Part shown: piece after piece, positions 1 to 5,331 of the stretch | How positions within the stretch are numbered: the first letter of the stretch is position 1 | Layout of the letters: the number at the start of each line of letters is the position of its first letter | NCBI GenBank assembly: GCA_024653225.1 | Contig: JANLGA010000037.1 | Span: 9,167 to 18,832 of the forward strand | Direction of reading: 5' to 3' | DNA: 9,666 nt | DNA from: Bacillota bacterium | Lineage (GTDB): Bacteria > Bacillota > Sulfobacillia > JABLXB01 | The notes under the pieces: model-generated | The model's input: the letters and a program-made list of their open reading frames with translations, nothing else | Databases searched by the model: none | Told to the model about the DNA's origin: nothing | Translations under genes and position numbers: made by a program

Positions 1-1
1 G

Positions 2-445
2 ATTCACGGACTCAGACCGGCACCGGGATCGAGAACGAGGCGGACCAGGGTGGGAAGGGGCCTTGGGTCGGGCCTCGGAAAGACGTCCGGGCGCGGCCAT
101 AAAGGACAGAAGGCTCGTTCCGGCGGGGTGAAGGGACGGGGATTCGAGGGCGGGCAGATGCCGCTGCAGCGAAGAATCCCGAAGCGCGGGTTCAGGAACG
201 TGTTCAAGAAGGTGTACGCGGAGGTCAACGTGTCGGACCTCAACAGGTTCGAGGAGGGCACGGTCGTGACTCCCGAGCTGCTCCGAGAATCCAGGTTGGT
301 CAAGGGCGCCTTCGACGGGGTGAAGATCCTGGGAGACGGAGACCTGGACCGGCCGCTGACCGTCAGGGCGGACAAGTTCTCCGCTTCCGCCGTCAGGAAG
401 ATCGAGGCGGCCGGCGGGAAGGCCGAGGTGATCGCGGGTGCTTGA
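2..445 (+). CDS. rplO: 50S ribosomal protein L15 (5' partial)
   Basis: L15 is a large-subunit protein that binds 23S rRNA late in assembly. The open frame enters from the window edge and begins I-H-G-L-R-P-A-P-G-S, which matches the usual L15 N-terminus (M-x-L/I-H-x-L-x-P-A-x-G-S). Only about two codons, including the start, are therefore missing. The glycine/arginine-rich extension that threads into rRNA is clear (GRGLGSGLGKTSGRGHKGQK), followed by FEGGQMPLQRRIPKRGF, an L15 hallmark. The C-terminal globular part ends AAGGKAEVIAGA. The length, about 149 residues when complete, is normal. An ATG at position 50 is internal and is not the start, because conserved L15 sequence lies upstream of it. 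The stop codon overlaps the GTG start of secY by 8 nt, suggesting translational coupling. Arginine is encoded 11 times by AGA/AGG and 8 times by CGN in this fragment. Confidence 0.96.
   Translation: MHGLRPAPGSRTRRTRVGRGLGSGLGKTSGRGHKGQKARSGGVKGRGFEGGQMPLQRRIPKRGFRNVFKKVYAEVNVSDLNRFEEGTVVTPELLRESRLVKGAFDGVKILGDGDLDRPLTVRADKFSASAVRKIEAAGGKAEVIAGA
48..72 (+). other. G-run cluster with G-quadruplex pattern in rplO
   Basis: Five runs of three or more G (48-50, 52-54, 57-60, 65-67, 70-72) are separated by loops of 1, 2, 4 and 2 nt on the coding strand. This fits the usual G3+N1-7 pattern for a four-layer-strand quadruplex with one spare run. It encodes the conserved R-V-G-R-G-L-G-S-G segment of L15, so protein constraint and GC-rich codon choice may explain it. 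Confidence 0.5.
425..431 (+). promoter_or_regulatory. Ribosome binding site of secY inside rplO
   Basis: GAGGTGA lies 6 nt before the GTG at 438 and closely matches the complement of the 16S rRNA 3' end. It lies within the last codons of rplO, so ribosomes ending L15 are well placed to start SecY. It supports choosing GTG 438 as the secY start. Confidence 0.75.
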
Positions 446-1697
446 TACTCTCAGGGCCGCCGTCAGGATAGGCGACCTGAGGCGGAGGATCATGTTCACG
501 CTGTGGATGTTCCTCATATTCAGGGCGGGGACCCATGTCCCCGTCCCGGGGATCAGGGCGGAGGTCATCGCGGACCTTTTCAAAGAGGGCAGCATATTCG
601 CTTTCCTGGACCTGTTCTCGGGCGGCGCGTTGAAGACGTTTTCCATCTTCGCCATGAGCATAACGCCTTACATCAACTCTTCGATCATAATGCAGCTCTT
701 GACGATCATCATCCCGAGATGGGAGCAGATGGCGAAGGAGGAGGATGGGCGTAAGAAGCTCAACGAGTACACGCGGTACGGCACAGTCATCCTCGCGGTG
801 ATCACCGGCTTCAGCATGGCGATCGCGATTCGCAGGATGGGGGCCATTACCGACCCGGGATTGACTCCACTGCTCATCGTGGTGGTGTCGTTGGCCGCCG
901 GGACGTCGTTTCTCATGTGGCTCGGCGAACAGATAACTGAGAAGGGCATAGGCAACGGCATCTCGCTCCTGATCTTCGCGGGAATAGTATCGAGGCTTCC
1001 CTCCAGCGTGTGGAACGTGTGGCGTTTCCTCCTGGCGGGGCGCATCACAGTGTTCAACATACTCGCGCTCCTGGTTATCGGGGCGGCAGTCCTAGCCGGG
1101 GTCGTGTGGATAACGGAGGGCGAGCGAAGAATACCGGTGCAGTATTCGAAGAGGGTCGTGGGCCGGAAGGTATACGGTGGTGCGAGCACTCACATCCCGA
1201 TGAAGATCAACCAGGCAGGCGTCATCCCGGTAATCTTCGCCTCGTCCGTGCTCGCATTTCCCGCGACCATCGCCAGTTTCTTCGCGTCCCCGTGGGCGAG
1301 AGCGCTGGAACAGGTATTCGACTACCGCAGGCCCGGCTACATGATAGCGTATACGCTGCTCATAGTGTTTTTCACTTACTTTTACACTGCGGTCACCTTC
1401 AATCCCATAGAGATATCGAACAACATGAAGAAATACGGCGGATTCATCCCGGGCATCAGGCCTGGAAAGCCGACGGCGGACTACCTGTTCAAGATCTCCA
1501 ACAGGATCACGCTTGCCGGGGCGGTGTTCCTGGCGTTCGTGGCCATACTGCCGAACCTCGTGTTGAGGACGACGAACATACCCGGCGTCCAGTTCGGAGG
1601 CACCAGCCTTCTCATCGTGGTGAGCGTCGCCCTGGAGACCATGAAGCAGATCGAGGCTCACATGCTGATGAGACACTACCAGGGATTCATAAAGTGA
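438..1697 (+). CDS. secY: Protein translocase subunit SecY
   Basis: SecY is the channel-forming core of the SecYEG translocon in the cytoplasmic membrane. It passes unfolded proteins out with SecA and inserts membrane proteins from the ribosome. The product is 419 aa, a normal Bacillota length, with a hydrophobicity pattern fitting ten membrane segments. Recognisable blocks are the plug/TM2 region FAMSITPYINSSIIMQLL (about residues 71-88), the TM4-5 region GEQITEKGIGNGISLLIF (163-180), and the cytoplasmic loop RRIPVQYSKRVVGR (230-243). YGGFIPGIRPGKPTADYL (333-350) is the C5 loop; Arg341 corresponds to E. coli Arg357, needed for SecA-driven transport. The C-terminus is ETMKQIEAHMLMRHYQGFIK. 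The GTG start is fixed by the conserved N-terminus and by a strong Shine-Dalgarno in rplO. The gene lies between rplO and adk, as is usual in the spc operon. Confidence 0.98.
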   Translation: MLDTLRAAVRIGDLRRRIMFTLWMFLIFRAGTHVPVPGIRAEVIADLFKEGSIFAFLDLFSGGALKTFSIFAMSITPYINSSIIMQLLTIIIPRWEQMAKEEDGRKKLNEYTRYGTVILAVITGFSMAIAIRRMGAITDPGLTPLLIVVVSLAAGTSFLMWLGEQITEKGIGNGISLLIFAGIVSRLPSSVWNVWRFLLAGRITVFNILALLVIGAAVLAGVVWITEGERRIPVQYSKRVVGRKVYGGASTHIPMKINQAGVIPVIFASSVLAFPATIASFFASPWARALEQVFDYRRPGYMIAYTLLIVFFTYFYTAVTFNPIEISNNMKKYGGFIPGIRPGKPTADYLFKISNRITLAGAVFLAFVAILPNLVLRTTNIPGVQFGGTSLLIVVSVALETMKQIEAHMLMRHYQGFIK

Positions 1698-1715
1698 CCG
1701 CCATGAGGAGGACTT

Positions 1716-1722
1716 GGGAGGG
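1716..1722 (+). promoter_or_regulatory. Ribosome binding site deciding the adk start
   Basis: GGGAGGG lies 6 nt before GTG 1729. A longer in-frame reading could start at TTG 1714, but that codon overlaps this site and would add five residues not seen in adenylate kinases. Another purine run, AGGAGG at 1706-1711, sits only 2 nt from TTG 1714, too close to be efficient. Confidence 0.7.
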
Positions 1723-1728
1723 AATCGA

Positions 1729-2391
1729 GTGCGCCTGGTCTTTCTGGGACCGCCCGGTGCGGGCAAGGGAACTCAGGCCGACCTGCTGAGCGAGAAGACT
1801 GGATTGCCCCACATCTCCCCGGGGGACATGTTCCGGCGGGCGGTCAAGGAAGGGTCCGAGCTCGGCAGGAAGGTGAAGGAGTACATGGACGGCGGACTGC
1901 TGGTGCCGGACGACGTCACGGTGGGCGTGATCAGGGAGCGCATGCTCGAGCCGGATTGCGCCGCGGGGTTTATCCTGGACGGGTTTCCCAGGAACATGAG
2001 ACAAGCGGAGGCCCTGGATGTTATGATGTCTGAGGCGGGCGTCCGCCTGGACGCGGCGGTCAATTTCGAAGTACCGTTCGACATCCTGGTCGAGCGATCG
2101 GTGGGGCGCCGCGTATGCAGGGGCTGCGGGGCAACGTATCACTTGAGGCACAATCCGCCGCGGGCGGAGGGCATTTGCGACGAGTGCGGCGGTGAATTGG
2201 TCCAGAGGGATGATGACCGCGAGGAGACTGTGAAGGAACGGCTTTCGGTCTACTCGAGAGAGACTCGGCCGCTCGTGGAGTACTACCGAGAGAAAGGCAT
2301 ACTCGTGAGCGTCAACGGGGATCAGGCGCTGGACGCGGTGGCCGCGGAGCTCGCGTCGGTGCTCCGTGACCTGGCGGAGCGACCGCGCTAG
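1729..2391 (+). CDS. adk: Adenylate kinase, zinc-LID long form
   Basis: The enzyme catalyses ATP + AMP to 2 ADP in the cytoplasm and balances adenylate pools. From GTG 1729 the protein is 220 aa, typical of the long bacterial form. The P-loop GPPGAGKGT is at residues 7-15. The AMP-site motif is ISPGDMFR (29-36), with Arg36 conserved; the family usually has Thr where Pro31 lies. LDGFPRN (83-89) is the second nucleotide-site motif. The LID domain carries two Cys pairs, C130-R-G-C133 and C150-D-E-C153, a four-cysteine site that binds structural zinc in Gram-positive and thermophilic homologues. RDDDREETVKERL (160-172) contains the conserved LID-core arginine and acidic run. The gene follows secY by 31 nt and its stop codon directly abuts the map start. 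Confidence 0.97.
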   Translation: MRLVFLGPPGAGKGTQADLLSEKTGLPHISPGDMFRRAVKEGSELGRKVKEYMDGGLLVPDDVTVGVIRERMLEPDCAAGFILDGFPRNMRQAEALDVMMSEAGVRLDAAVNFEVPFDILVERSVGRRVCRGCGATYHLRHNPPRAEGICDECGGELVQRDDDREETVKERLSVYSRETRPLVEYYREKGILVSVNGDQALDAVAAELASVLRDLAERPR

Positions 2392-3141
2392 ATGATAAGC
2401 ATAAAGACTCGAAGAGAGATCGAACTGATGAGGGCGGCCGGGGCGATCGTGGCCGGAGCCCTTGCGGAAGTCGAGCGAATGGTGGCGCCGGGCACGCTTA
2501 CCATTGACATAGACAGGGTGGTGGAGGAGTACGTCACCCGTCGCGGGGCCATTCCGGCCTTCAAGGGATTCAGGGGATTCCCGGCCTCCGCGTGTGTCTC
2601 GATAAACGAGGAGGTCGTGCACGGTATTCCGGGCCCGAGGCGTCTAAATGAAGGGGACATAGTGTCGGTTGACGTCGGGGCAATCGTGGAGGGATATGTC
2701 GGGGATGCGGCCGTCACCATTCCGGTCGGGAGGGTATCGGCCGAATCGCTGCGGTTGATCCAGGTCACGAGGGAGTGCCTTGAGAGGGCGATAGCGGCCT
2801 GCGTCGCGGGCGGGAGGCTGTCGGACATCGGGCACGCCGTTCAGACCCATGCCGAGCTCAATGGTTTCTCGGTGGTGAGAGACTACGTTGGGCACGGGAT
2901 CGGGAAGAGCATGCACGAGGATCCGCAGGTGCCGAATTTCGGACCGCCTGGGATGGGGCCCGTGCTGAGACCGGGAATGACACTGGCCCTGGAGCCGATG
3001 ATCAACGCGGGCGGCAGCCAGGTGAAGGTCGGCCCGGACAGGTGGACTGTAGTAACGGCTGACGGCTCCCGGTCGGCGCACTTCGAGCACACGGTCGCGC
3101 TCACCGAAGACGGTCCGCTGGTGCTGACAGCGCAGGAATGA
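2392..3141 (+). CDS. map: Methionine aminopeptidase, type I
   Basis: MetAP removes the initiator methionine from nascent proteins when the second residue is small, acting near the ribosome exit tunnel after deformylation. The product is 249 aa, a compact type I enzyme with no N-terminal zinc-finger extension and no type II insert. All five metal ligands are visible: D94 and D105 (in VSVDVGAIVEGYVGDAAV), H168 (YVGHGIG), E201 (LALEPMINAG) and E232 (HFEHTVAL). The substrate-contacting histidines H78 (VVHGIPG) and H175 (MHEDPQVPN) are also present. The ATG begins on the base after the adk stop; the only upstream GGAG is 12 nt away, so translation probably depends on coupling to adk. The gene ends at the candidate start region of the KOW protein. 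Confidence 0.97.
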   Translation: MISIKTRREIELMRAAGAIVAGALAEVERMVAPGTLTIDIDRVVEEYVTRRGAIPAFKGFRGFPASACVSINEEVVHGIPGPRRLNEGDIVSVDVGAIVEGYVGDAAVTIPVGRVSAESLRLIQVTRECLERAIAACVAGGRLSDIGHAVQTHAELNGFSVVRDYVGHGIGKSMHEDPQVPNFGPPGMGPVLRPGMTLALEPMINAGGSQVKVGPDRWTVVTADGSRSAHFEHTVALTEDGPLVLTAQE

Positions 3142-3152
3142 GCTGGAAGTCC

Positions 3153-3160
3153 GGGGGGAA
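3153..3160 (+). promoter_or_regulatory. Probable ribosome binding site of the KOW protein gene
   Basis: GGGGGGAA lies 10 nt before ATG 3171. The alternative ATG at 3138 overlaps the map stop and has AGGA immediately adjacent with no spacing, so it is the less likely start. The site is G-rich rather than a perfect GGAGG, so the choice is moderately supported. Confidence 0.5.
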
Positions 3161-3170
3161 GCTATCGTCT

Positions 3171-3455
3171 ATGCCGCGGTTTAGAATCGGGCAGATCGTA
3201 ACCTCTAGGGCCGGAAGGGATGCCGGCAGGACTTTCGTGGTGGTGGGCGCGGACGGCGACGCGGTCGTCGTGGCCGACGGAGACCTGCGGAAGGTCGAGA
3301 ATGCGAAGAGAAAGAACGCGAAACACCTTGTGGCTCACGATTGGGTTGAGCCCGGCCTCGAATCCAGGATCATGAGCGGCGAAAAGGTGACCAACGCGGA
3401 GATCCGGAGGGTGGTTGAGGCGTGGCGGTCGAGAACCGCCGGAGGGGGTCGGTAG
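3171..3455 (+). CDS. KOW-domain (L14e-like) putative RNA-binding protein
   Basis: This is a small basic protein of 94 aa from ATG 3171; an upstream in-frame ATG at 3138 would give 105 aa. The N-terminal half reads FRIGQIVTSRAGRDAGRTFVVVG, a KOW-type beta-barrel opening with the alternating hydrophobic pattern and central glycine of the fold. It is followed by VVVADGDLRKVENAKRKNAKHL, a lysine-rich strand typical of L14e-like KOW proteins in Bacillota. The C-terminal 30 or so residues (about 60-94) look helical and charged and are not family-defining. Similar small genes sit between map and infA in many Bacillota (ybzG at this place in B. subtilis, as I recall). RNA or ribosome binding is inferred from fold and context, and the precise role is not established. 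It is followed by infA after 3 nt. Confidence 0.85.
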   Translation: MPRFRIGQIVTSRAGRDAGRTFVVVGADGDAVVVADGDLRKVENAKRKNAKHLVAHDWVEPGLESRIMSGEKVTNAEIRRVVEAWRSRTAGGGR

Positions 3456-3458
3456 CAC

Positions 3459-3677
3459 ATGACCAAGGAGGACGTGATTGAGGTCGAGGGGACTGTGATC
3501 GAGCCGCTCCCCAACGCGATGTTTCGCGTCGAGCTCGACAACGGTCACAAGGTCCTTGCGCATGCTTCCGGCAAGATCCGGATGAATTTCATCCGGATAT
3601 TACCGGGCGACCGAGTCCTGGTGGAGTTGTCGCCGTACGACCTGTCGCGCGGTCGGATTGTGCGCAGGTACAAGTAG
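3459..3677 (+). CDS. infA: Translation initiation factor IF-1
   Basis: IF-1 binds the A site of the 30S subunit and works with IF2 and IF3 in choosing the initiator tRNA and start codon. The 72-aa product is exactly the usual length and consists of one S1-like OB fold. Conserved blocks are IEVEGTVIEPLPNAMFRVEL (residues 7-26), NGHKVLAHASGKIRMNFIRI (28-47), LPGDRVLVELSPYDLSRGRI (48-67) and the basic tail VRRYK (68-72). GGAGGGGG at 3441-3448 lies 10 nt before the ATG, inside the end of the KOW gene. The IRMNFIRI segment is encoded by a near-perfect palindrome. The last nine codons resemble sequence in the following spacer. Its place between map/KOW and rpmJ is the common Bacillota order. Confidence 0.98.
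   Translation: MTKEDVIEVEGTVIEPLPNAMFRVELDNGHKVLAHASGKIRMNFIRILPGDRVLVELSPYDLSRGRIVRRYK
3576..3598 (+). repeat. 23-bp palindrome inside infA
   Basis: ATCCGGATGAA and TTCATCCGGAT form perfect 11-bp inverted arms around a single T. It encodes I-R-M-N-F-I-R-I of IF-1, a segment whose sequence is largely constrained by the protein, so the symmetry may arise from the codons chosen for the two I-R pairs. There is no T-tract, so it is not a terminator. Confidence 0.8.
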
Positions 3678-3720
3678 CGTCCAGATGCGAGCGGTCGTTT
3701 TGTGCAGACGAGTAGTGTCC
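3649..3720 (+). repeat. Degenerate direct repeat across the infA stop and spacer
   Basis: Bases 3649-3682 (end of infA, stop and five bases beyond) and 3691-3720 (in the spacer) share blocks in the same order: GCGGTCG, TTGTGC, AG, AGTAG and GTCC. Two substitutions and short gaps separate them. The first block repeats with a 42-nt period, which keeps frame, so G-R-I-V of IF-1 corresponds to G-R-F-V in the spacer. It looks like an old partial duplication, but chance similarity is possible over so short a length. Confidence 0.45.
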
Positions 3721-3737
3721 CGGAGGGGGTTGGCTCC

Positions 3738-3854
3738 ATGAAGGTCAGGCCGTCGGTGAGGCGTATTTGCGAGAAGTGCAAGATCGTCAAGAGAAAGGGA
3801 AACGTCGTGGTGATTTGCAAGAACCCCAAGCACAAACAGCGCCAGGGGACTTGA
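3738..3854 (+). CDS. rpmJ: 50S ribosomal protein L36, zinc-binding form
   Basis: L36 is the smallest ribosomal protein, a zinc ribbon that ties together 23S rRNA helices near the peptidyl transferase region. The 38-codon frame reads MKVRPSVRRICEKCKIVKRK and ends KNPKHKQRQGT, with one or two residues more than the most common 37-aa form. The zinc ligands C11, C14, C27 and H32 are all present, so this is the C+ version rather than the zinc-free paralogue. GGAGGGGG at 3722-3729 lies 8 nt before the ATG. The gene is separated from infA by 60 nt, the widest gap in the window, and is followed by rpsM after 16 nt. It is easily missed because of its size, but the identification is secure. Confidence 0.97.
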   Translation: MKVRPSVRRICEKCKIVKRKGNVVVICKNPKHKQRQGT

Positions 3855-3855
3855 C

Positions 3856-3861
3856 GGGAGG
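3856..3861 (+). promoter_or_regulatory. Ribosome binding site deciding the rpsM start
   Basis: GGGAGG lies 9 nt before ATG 3871 but only 3 nt before the in-frame GTG 3865. Spacing and the family's usual M-A-R-I-A-G-V N-terminus both favour ATG 3871. Confidence 0.7.
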
Positions 3862-3870
3862 CGTGTGTAT

Positions 3871-4242
3871 ATGGCTAGGATCGCCGGAGTTGACTTGCCG
3901 AGGGACAAGAGGGTGGAAGCAGCCCTGCCCTACATCTATGGGATAGGCCCGGCCAGGTCGAAGCAGATACTGCAGGCGACGGGGGTGAATCCGGATACCC
4001 GCGTGAGAGACCTGACCGAAGAGGAGATAAGCAGGCTCCGCGAATTCATAGACAAGAACTTCAAGGTCGAAGGCGACCTCAGGACCGAGGTCCAGATGAA
4101 CATCAAGAGGCTGATTGATATCGGCTGCTACAGGGGCCTGCGGCACCGCCGCGGCCTGCCGGTCAGGGGGCAGAGGACCCAGACGAACGCCAGGACGAGG
4201 AAGGGCCCCCGCAAGACCGTGGGAGTCAGGAGAAAGAAATAG
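3871..4242 (+). CDS. rpsM: 30S ribosomal protein S13
   Basis: S13 lies in the head of the small subunit, contacts P-site tRNA through its C-terminal tail and forms bridges to the large subunit. From ATG 3871 the product is 123 aa, normal for the family. The N-terminus MARIAGVDLPRDKRVEAAL and YIYGIGPARSKQIL (about residues 22-35), with the helix-hairpin-helix glycines, are diagnostic. LRTEVQMNIKRLIDIGCYRG (about 71-90) is followed by the strongly conserved LRHRRGLPVRGQRTQTNART (91-110) and a basic tail, GPRKTVGVRRKK, that reaches the tRNA. A reading from GTG 3865 would add two residues and is poorly spaced from the ribosome binding site. It opens the rpsM-rpsK-rpsD-rpoA-rplQ alpha-operon gene set, with rpmJ 16 nt upstream. 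Confidence 0.98.
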   Translation: MARIAGVDLPRDKRVEAALPYIYGIGPARSKQILQATGVNPDTRVRDLTEEEISRLREFIDKNFKVEGDLRTEVQMNIKRLIDIGCYRGLRHRRGLPVRGQRTQTNARTRKGPRKTVGVRRKK

Positions 4243-4263
4243 CACCCGGGAGGGGATCGCGCT

Positions 4264-4650
4264 TTGGTGAGAAAGGGTCGCGCCAAGAAGAAGGAAAAGA
4301 GGCTCATCGAACGAGGCATAGCCCACATAAAGTCTTCATTCAACAATACGATAGTCAGCATCACGGATCCGCAGGGGAACACCGTGGCCTGGGCCACCGC
4401 CGGGAAGATGGGGTTCAAGGGCTCGCGGAAGAGTACGCCGTTCGCCGCCCAAATGGCCGCGGAGGCTTGCGCCAGGCAGGCGATGGAGCACGGCCTGAAA
4501 GAGGTCGAAGTCTACGTCAAGGGGCCGGGCGCCGGTAGGGAGGCCGCCATAAGGTCCTTGCAGGCAGCCGGCCTGGAGGTCAGCCTGATCAAGGACGTAA
4601 CCCCCATCCCCCACAACGGGTGCCGACCGCCGAAAAGGCGAAGGGTTTAG
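4264..4650 (+). CDS. rpsK: 30S ribosomal protein S11
   Basis: S11 sits on the platform of the small subunit, beside the mRNA in the E-site region, and pairs with S18 and S21 where present. The product is 128 aa from TTG 4264, the normal length. IERGIAHIKSSFNNTIVSIT (about residues 18-37), GNTVAWATAGKMGFKGSRKS (41-60) and TPFAAQMAAE are hallmark S11 blocks. The C-terminus DVTPIPHNGCRPPKRRRV contains the invariant PIPHNGCRPPK. The start is uncertain by one codon: TTG 4264 has GGGAGGGG (4248-4255) 8 nt upstream, which is ideal, while GTG 4267 is 11 nt away. The M-V-R opening from TTG resembles the usual M-A-R. It follows rpsM by 21 nt, and its stop codon overlaps the rpsD ribosome binding site. 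Confidence 0.97.
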   Translation: MVRKGRAKKKEKRLIERGIAHIKSSFNNTIVSITDPQGNTVAWATAGKMGFKGSRKSTPFAAQMAAEACARQAMEHGLKEVEVYVKGPGAGREAAIRSLQAAGLEVSLIKDVTPIPHNGCRPPKRRRV

Positions 4651-4663
4651 GAGGTGCGACCTG

Positions 4664-5290
4664 GTGGCAAGGTATACTGCTGCGGTGTGCAGGTTATGCC
4701 GGAGGGAAGGCCAAAAGCTTTACCTCAAGAGCGAGAGATGCTATACGCCCAAGTGCCCCGTGGAACGCAGGAGTTACGCGCCCGGAGAGCACGGACAATC
4801 GAAGAAGAAGATATCCGAGTACGGCGTGCAGCTTCGCGAGAAGCAGAAAGCGCGCCGGATCTACGGCGTTCTTGAGACCCAGTTCAGGCGATATTTTAGA
4901 CTCGCGGCGAAGAAGAGGGGCGTGACCGGCGAGACCCTGCTGCAGCTGCTCGAGCGCAGGCTCGACAACGTCGTGTACAGGCTCGGCCTCGGCGGCTCGA
5001 GGCCCGAGGCTAGGCAGCTGGTTCGCCACGGTCACTTCCAGGTGAACGGGCGCAAGGTGAACATACCGTCGTTTCTCGTCAAGGAGGGCGACGTGATCGC
5101 GGTCGCCCCCGGCAGCCGGGACTTGGTGAAGATAAAGGGACTCGTCGAGAATGCGAAGAGTAGAGCGGTACCCGAGTGGCTCGAGCTGGATGCTGAGAAC
5201 ATGAGGGCGCGCGTGGCCAGATTGCCAAGGCGCGACGAGATCGATGTTCCCATCCAGGAGCACCTGATCGTGGAGCTGTATTCGAAGTAG
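4664..5290 (+). CDS. rpsD: 30S ribosomal protein S4, zinc-binding form
   Basis: S4 is a primary assembly protein that nucleates the 5' domain of 16S rRNA and helps form the mRNA entry channel. The 208-aa product starts at GTG 4664 (M-A-R-Y-T), with AGGAGGTG at 4649-4656 spaced 7 nt away. C9, C12, C26 and C31 form the zinc site found in the C+ form of S4, as in Thermus. PVERRSYAPGEHGQ (about residues 32-45) is typical. The S4 RNA-binding domain covers about residues 98-160, with LERRLDNVVYRLGLGGSRPE followed by ARQLVRHGHFQVNGRKVNIP. The C-terminus IQEHLIVELYSK is a family signature. Position between rpsK and rpoA matches E. coli and many Clostridia but not B. subtilis. S4 represses its own operon in several bacteria; no obvious S4 target can be read here. 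Confidence 0.98.
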   Translation: MARYTAAVCRLCRREGQKLYLKSERCYTPKCPVERRSYAPGEHGQSKKKISEYGVQLREKQKARRIYGVLETQFRRYFRLAAKKRGVTGETLLQLLERRLDNVVYRLGLGGSRPEARQLVRHGHFQVNGRKVNIPSFLVKEGDVIAVAPGSRDLVKIKGLVENAKSRAVPEWLELDAENMRARVARLPRRDEIDVPIQEHLIVELYSK

Positions 5291-5317
5291 GCGGGACCCC
5301 CGTTCAAATGGTGCTCT

Positions 5318-5325
5318 GGGGAGGG
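5318..5325 (+). promoter_or_regulatory. Ribosome binding site deciding the rpoA start
   Basis: GGGGAGGG lies 6 nt before ATG 5332. An upstream in-frame ATG at 5308 would place this site inside the coding region and add eight residues absent from the usual M-I-E-I-E N-terminus. Confidence 0.8.
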
Positions 5326-5331
5326 TACTGG

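Noticed and set aside
1714..1728. TTG start for a longer adenylate kinase
   Set aside because: It would place the best ribosome binding site inside the gene and add five residues ahead of the usual M-R-L-V-F-L-G N-terminus.
1687..2622. Long minus-strand open frame (311 codons) opposite adk and map
   Set aside because: The + strand here encodes two unmistakable enzymes with intact motifs. GC-rich codons give few stops on the opposite strand; the translation is rich in R, H, P and V and matches no family I know.
3851..3879. TTGACG at the end of rpmJ as a -35 promoter box for rpsM
   Set aside because: At 17-nt spacing the -10 position reads GCTAGG; the TATATG nearby is only 11 nt away. The TTGACG is mostly the rpmJ stop context.
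4620..4925. Alternative-frame + strand reading across the rpsK-rpsD junction
   Set aside because: It runs in the wrong frame over the end of S11 and the zinc-binding start of S4, both of which are clearly coding.
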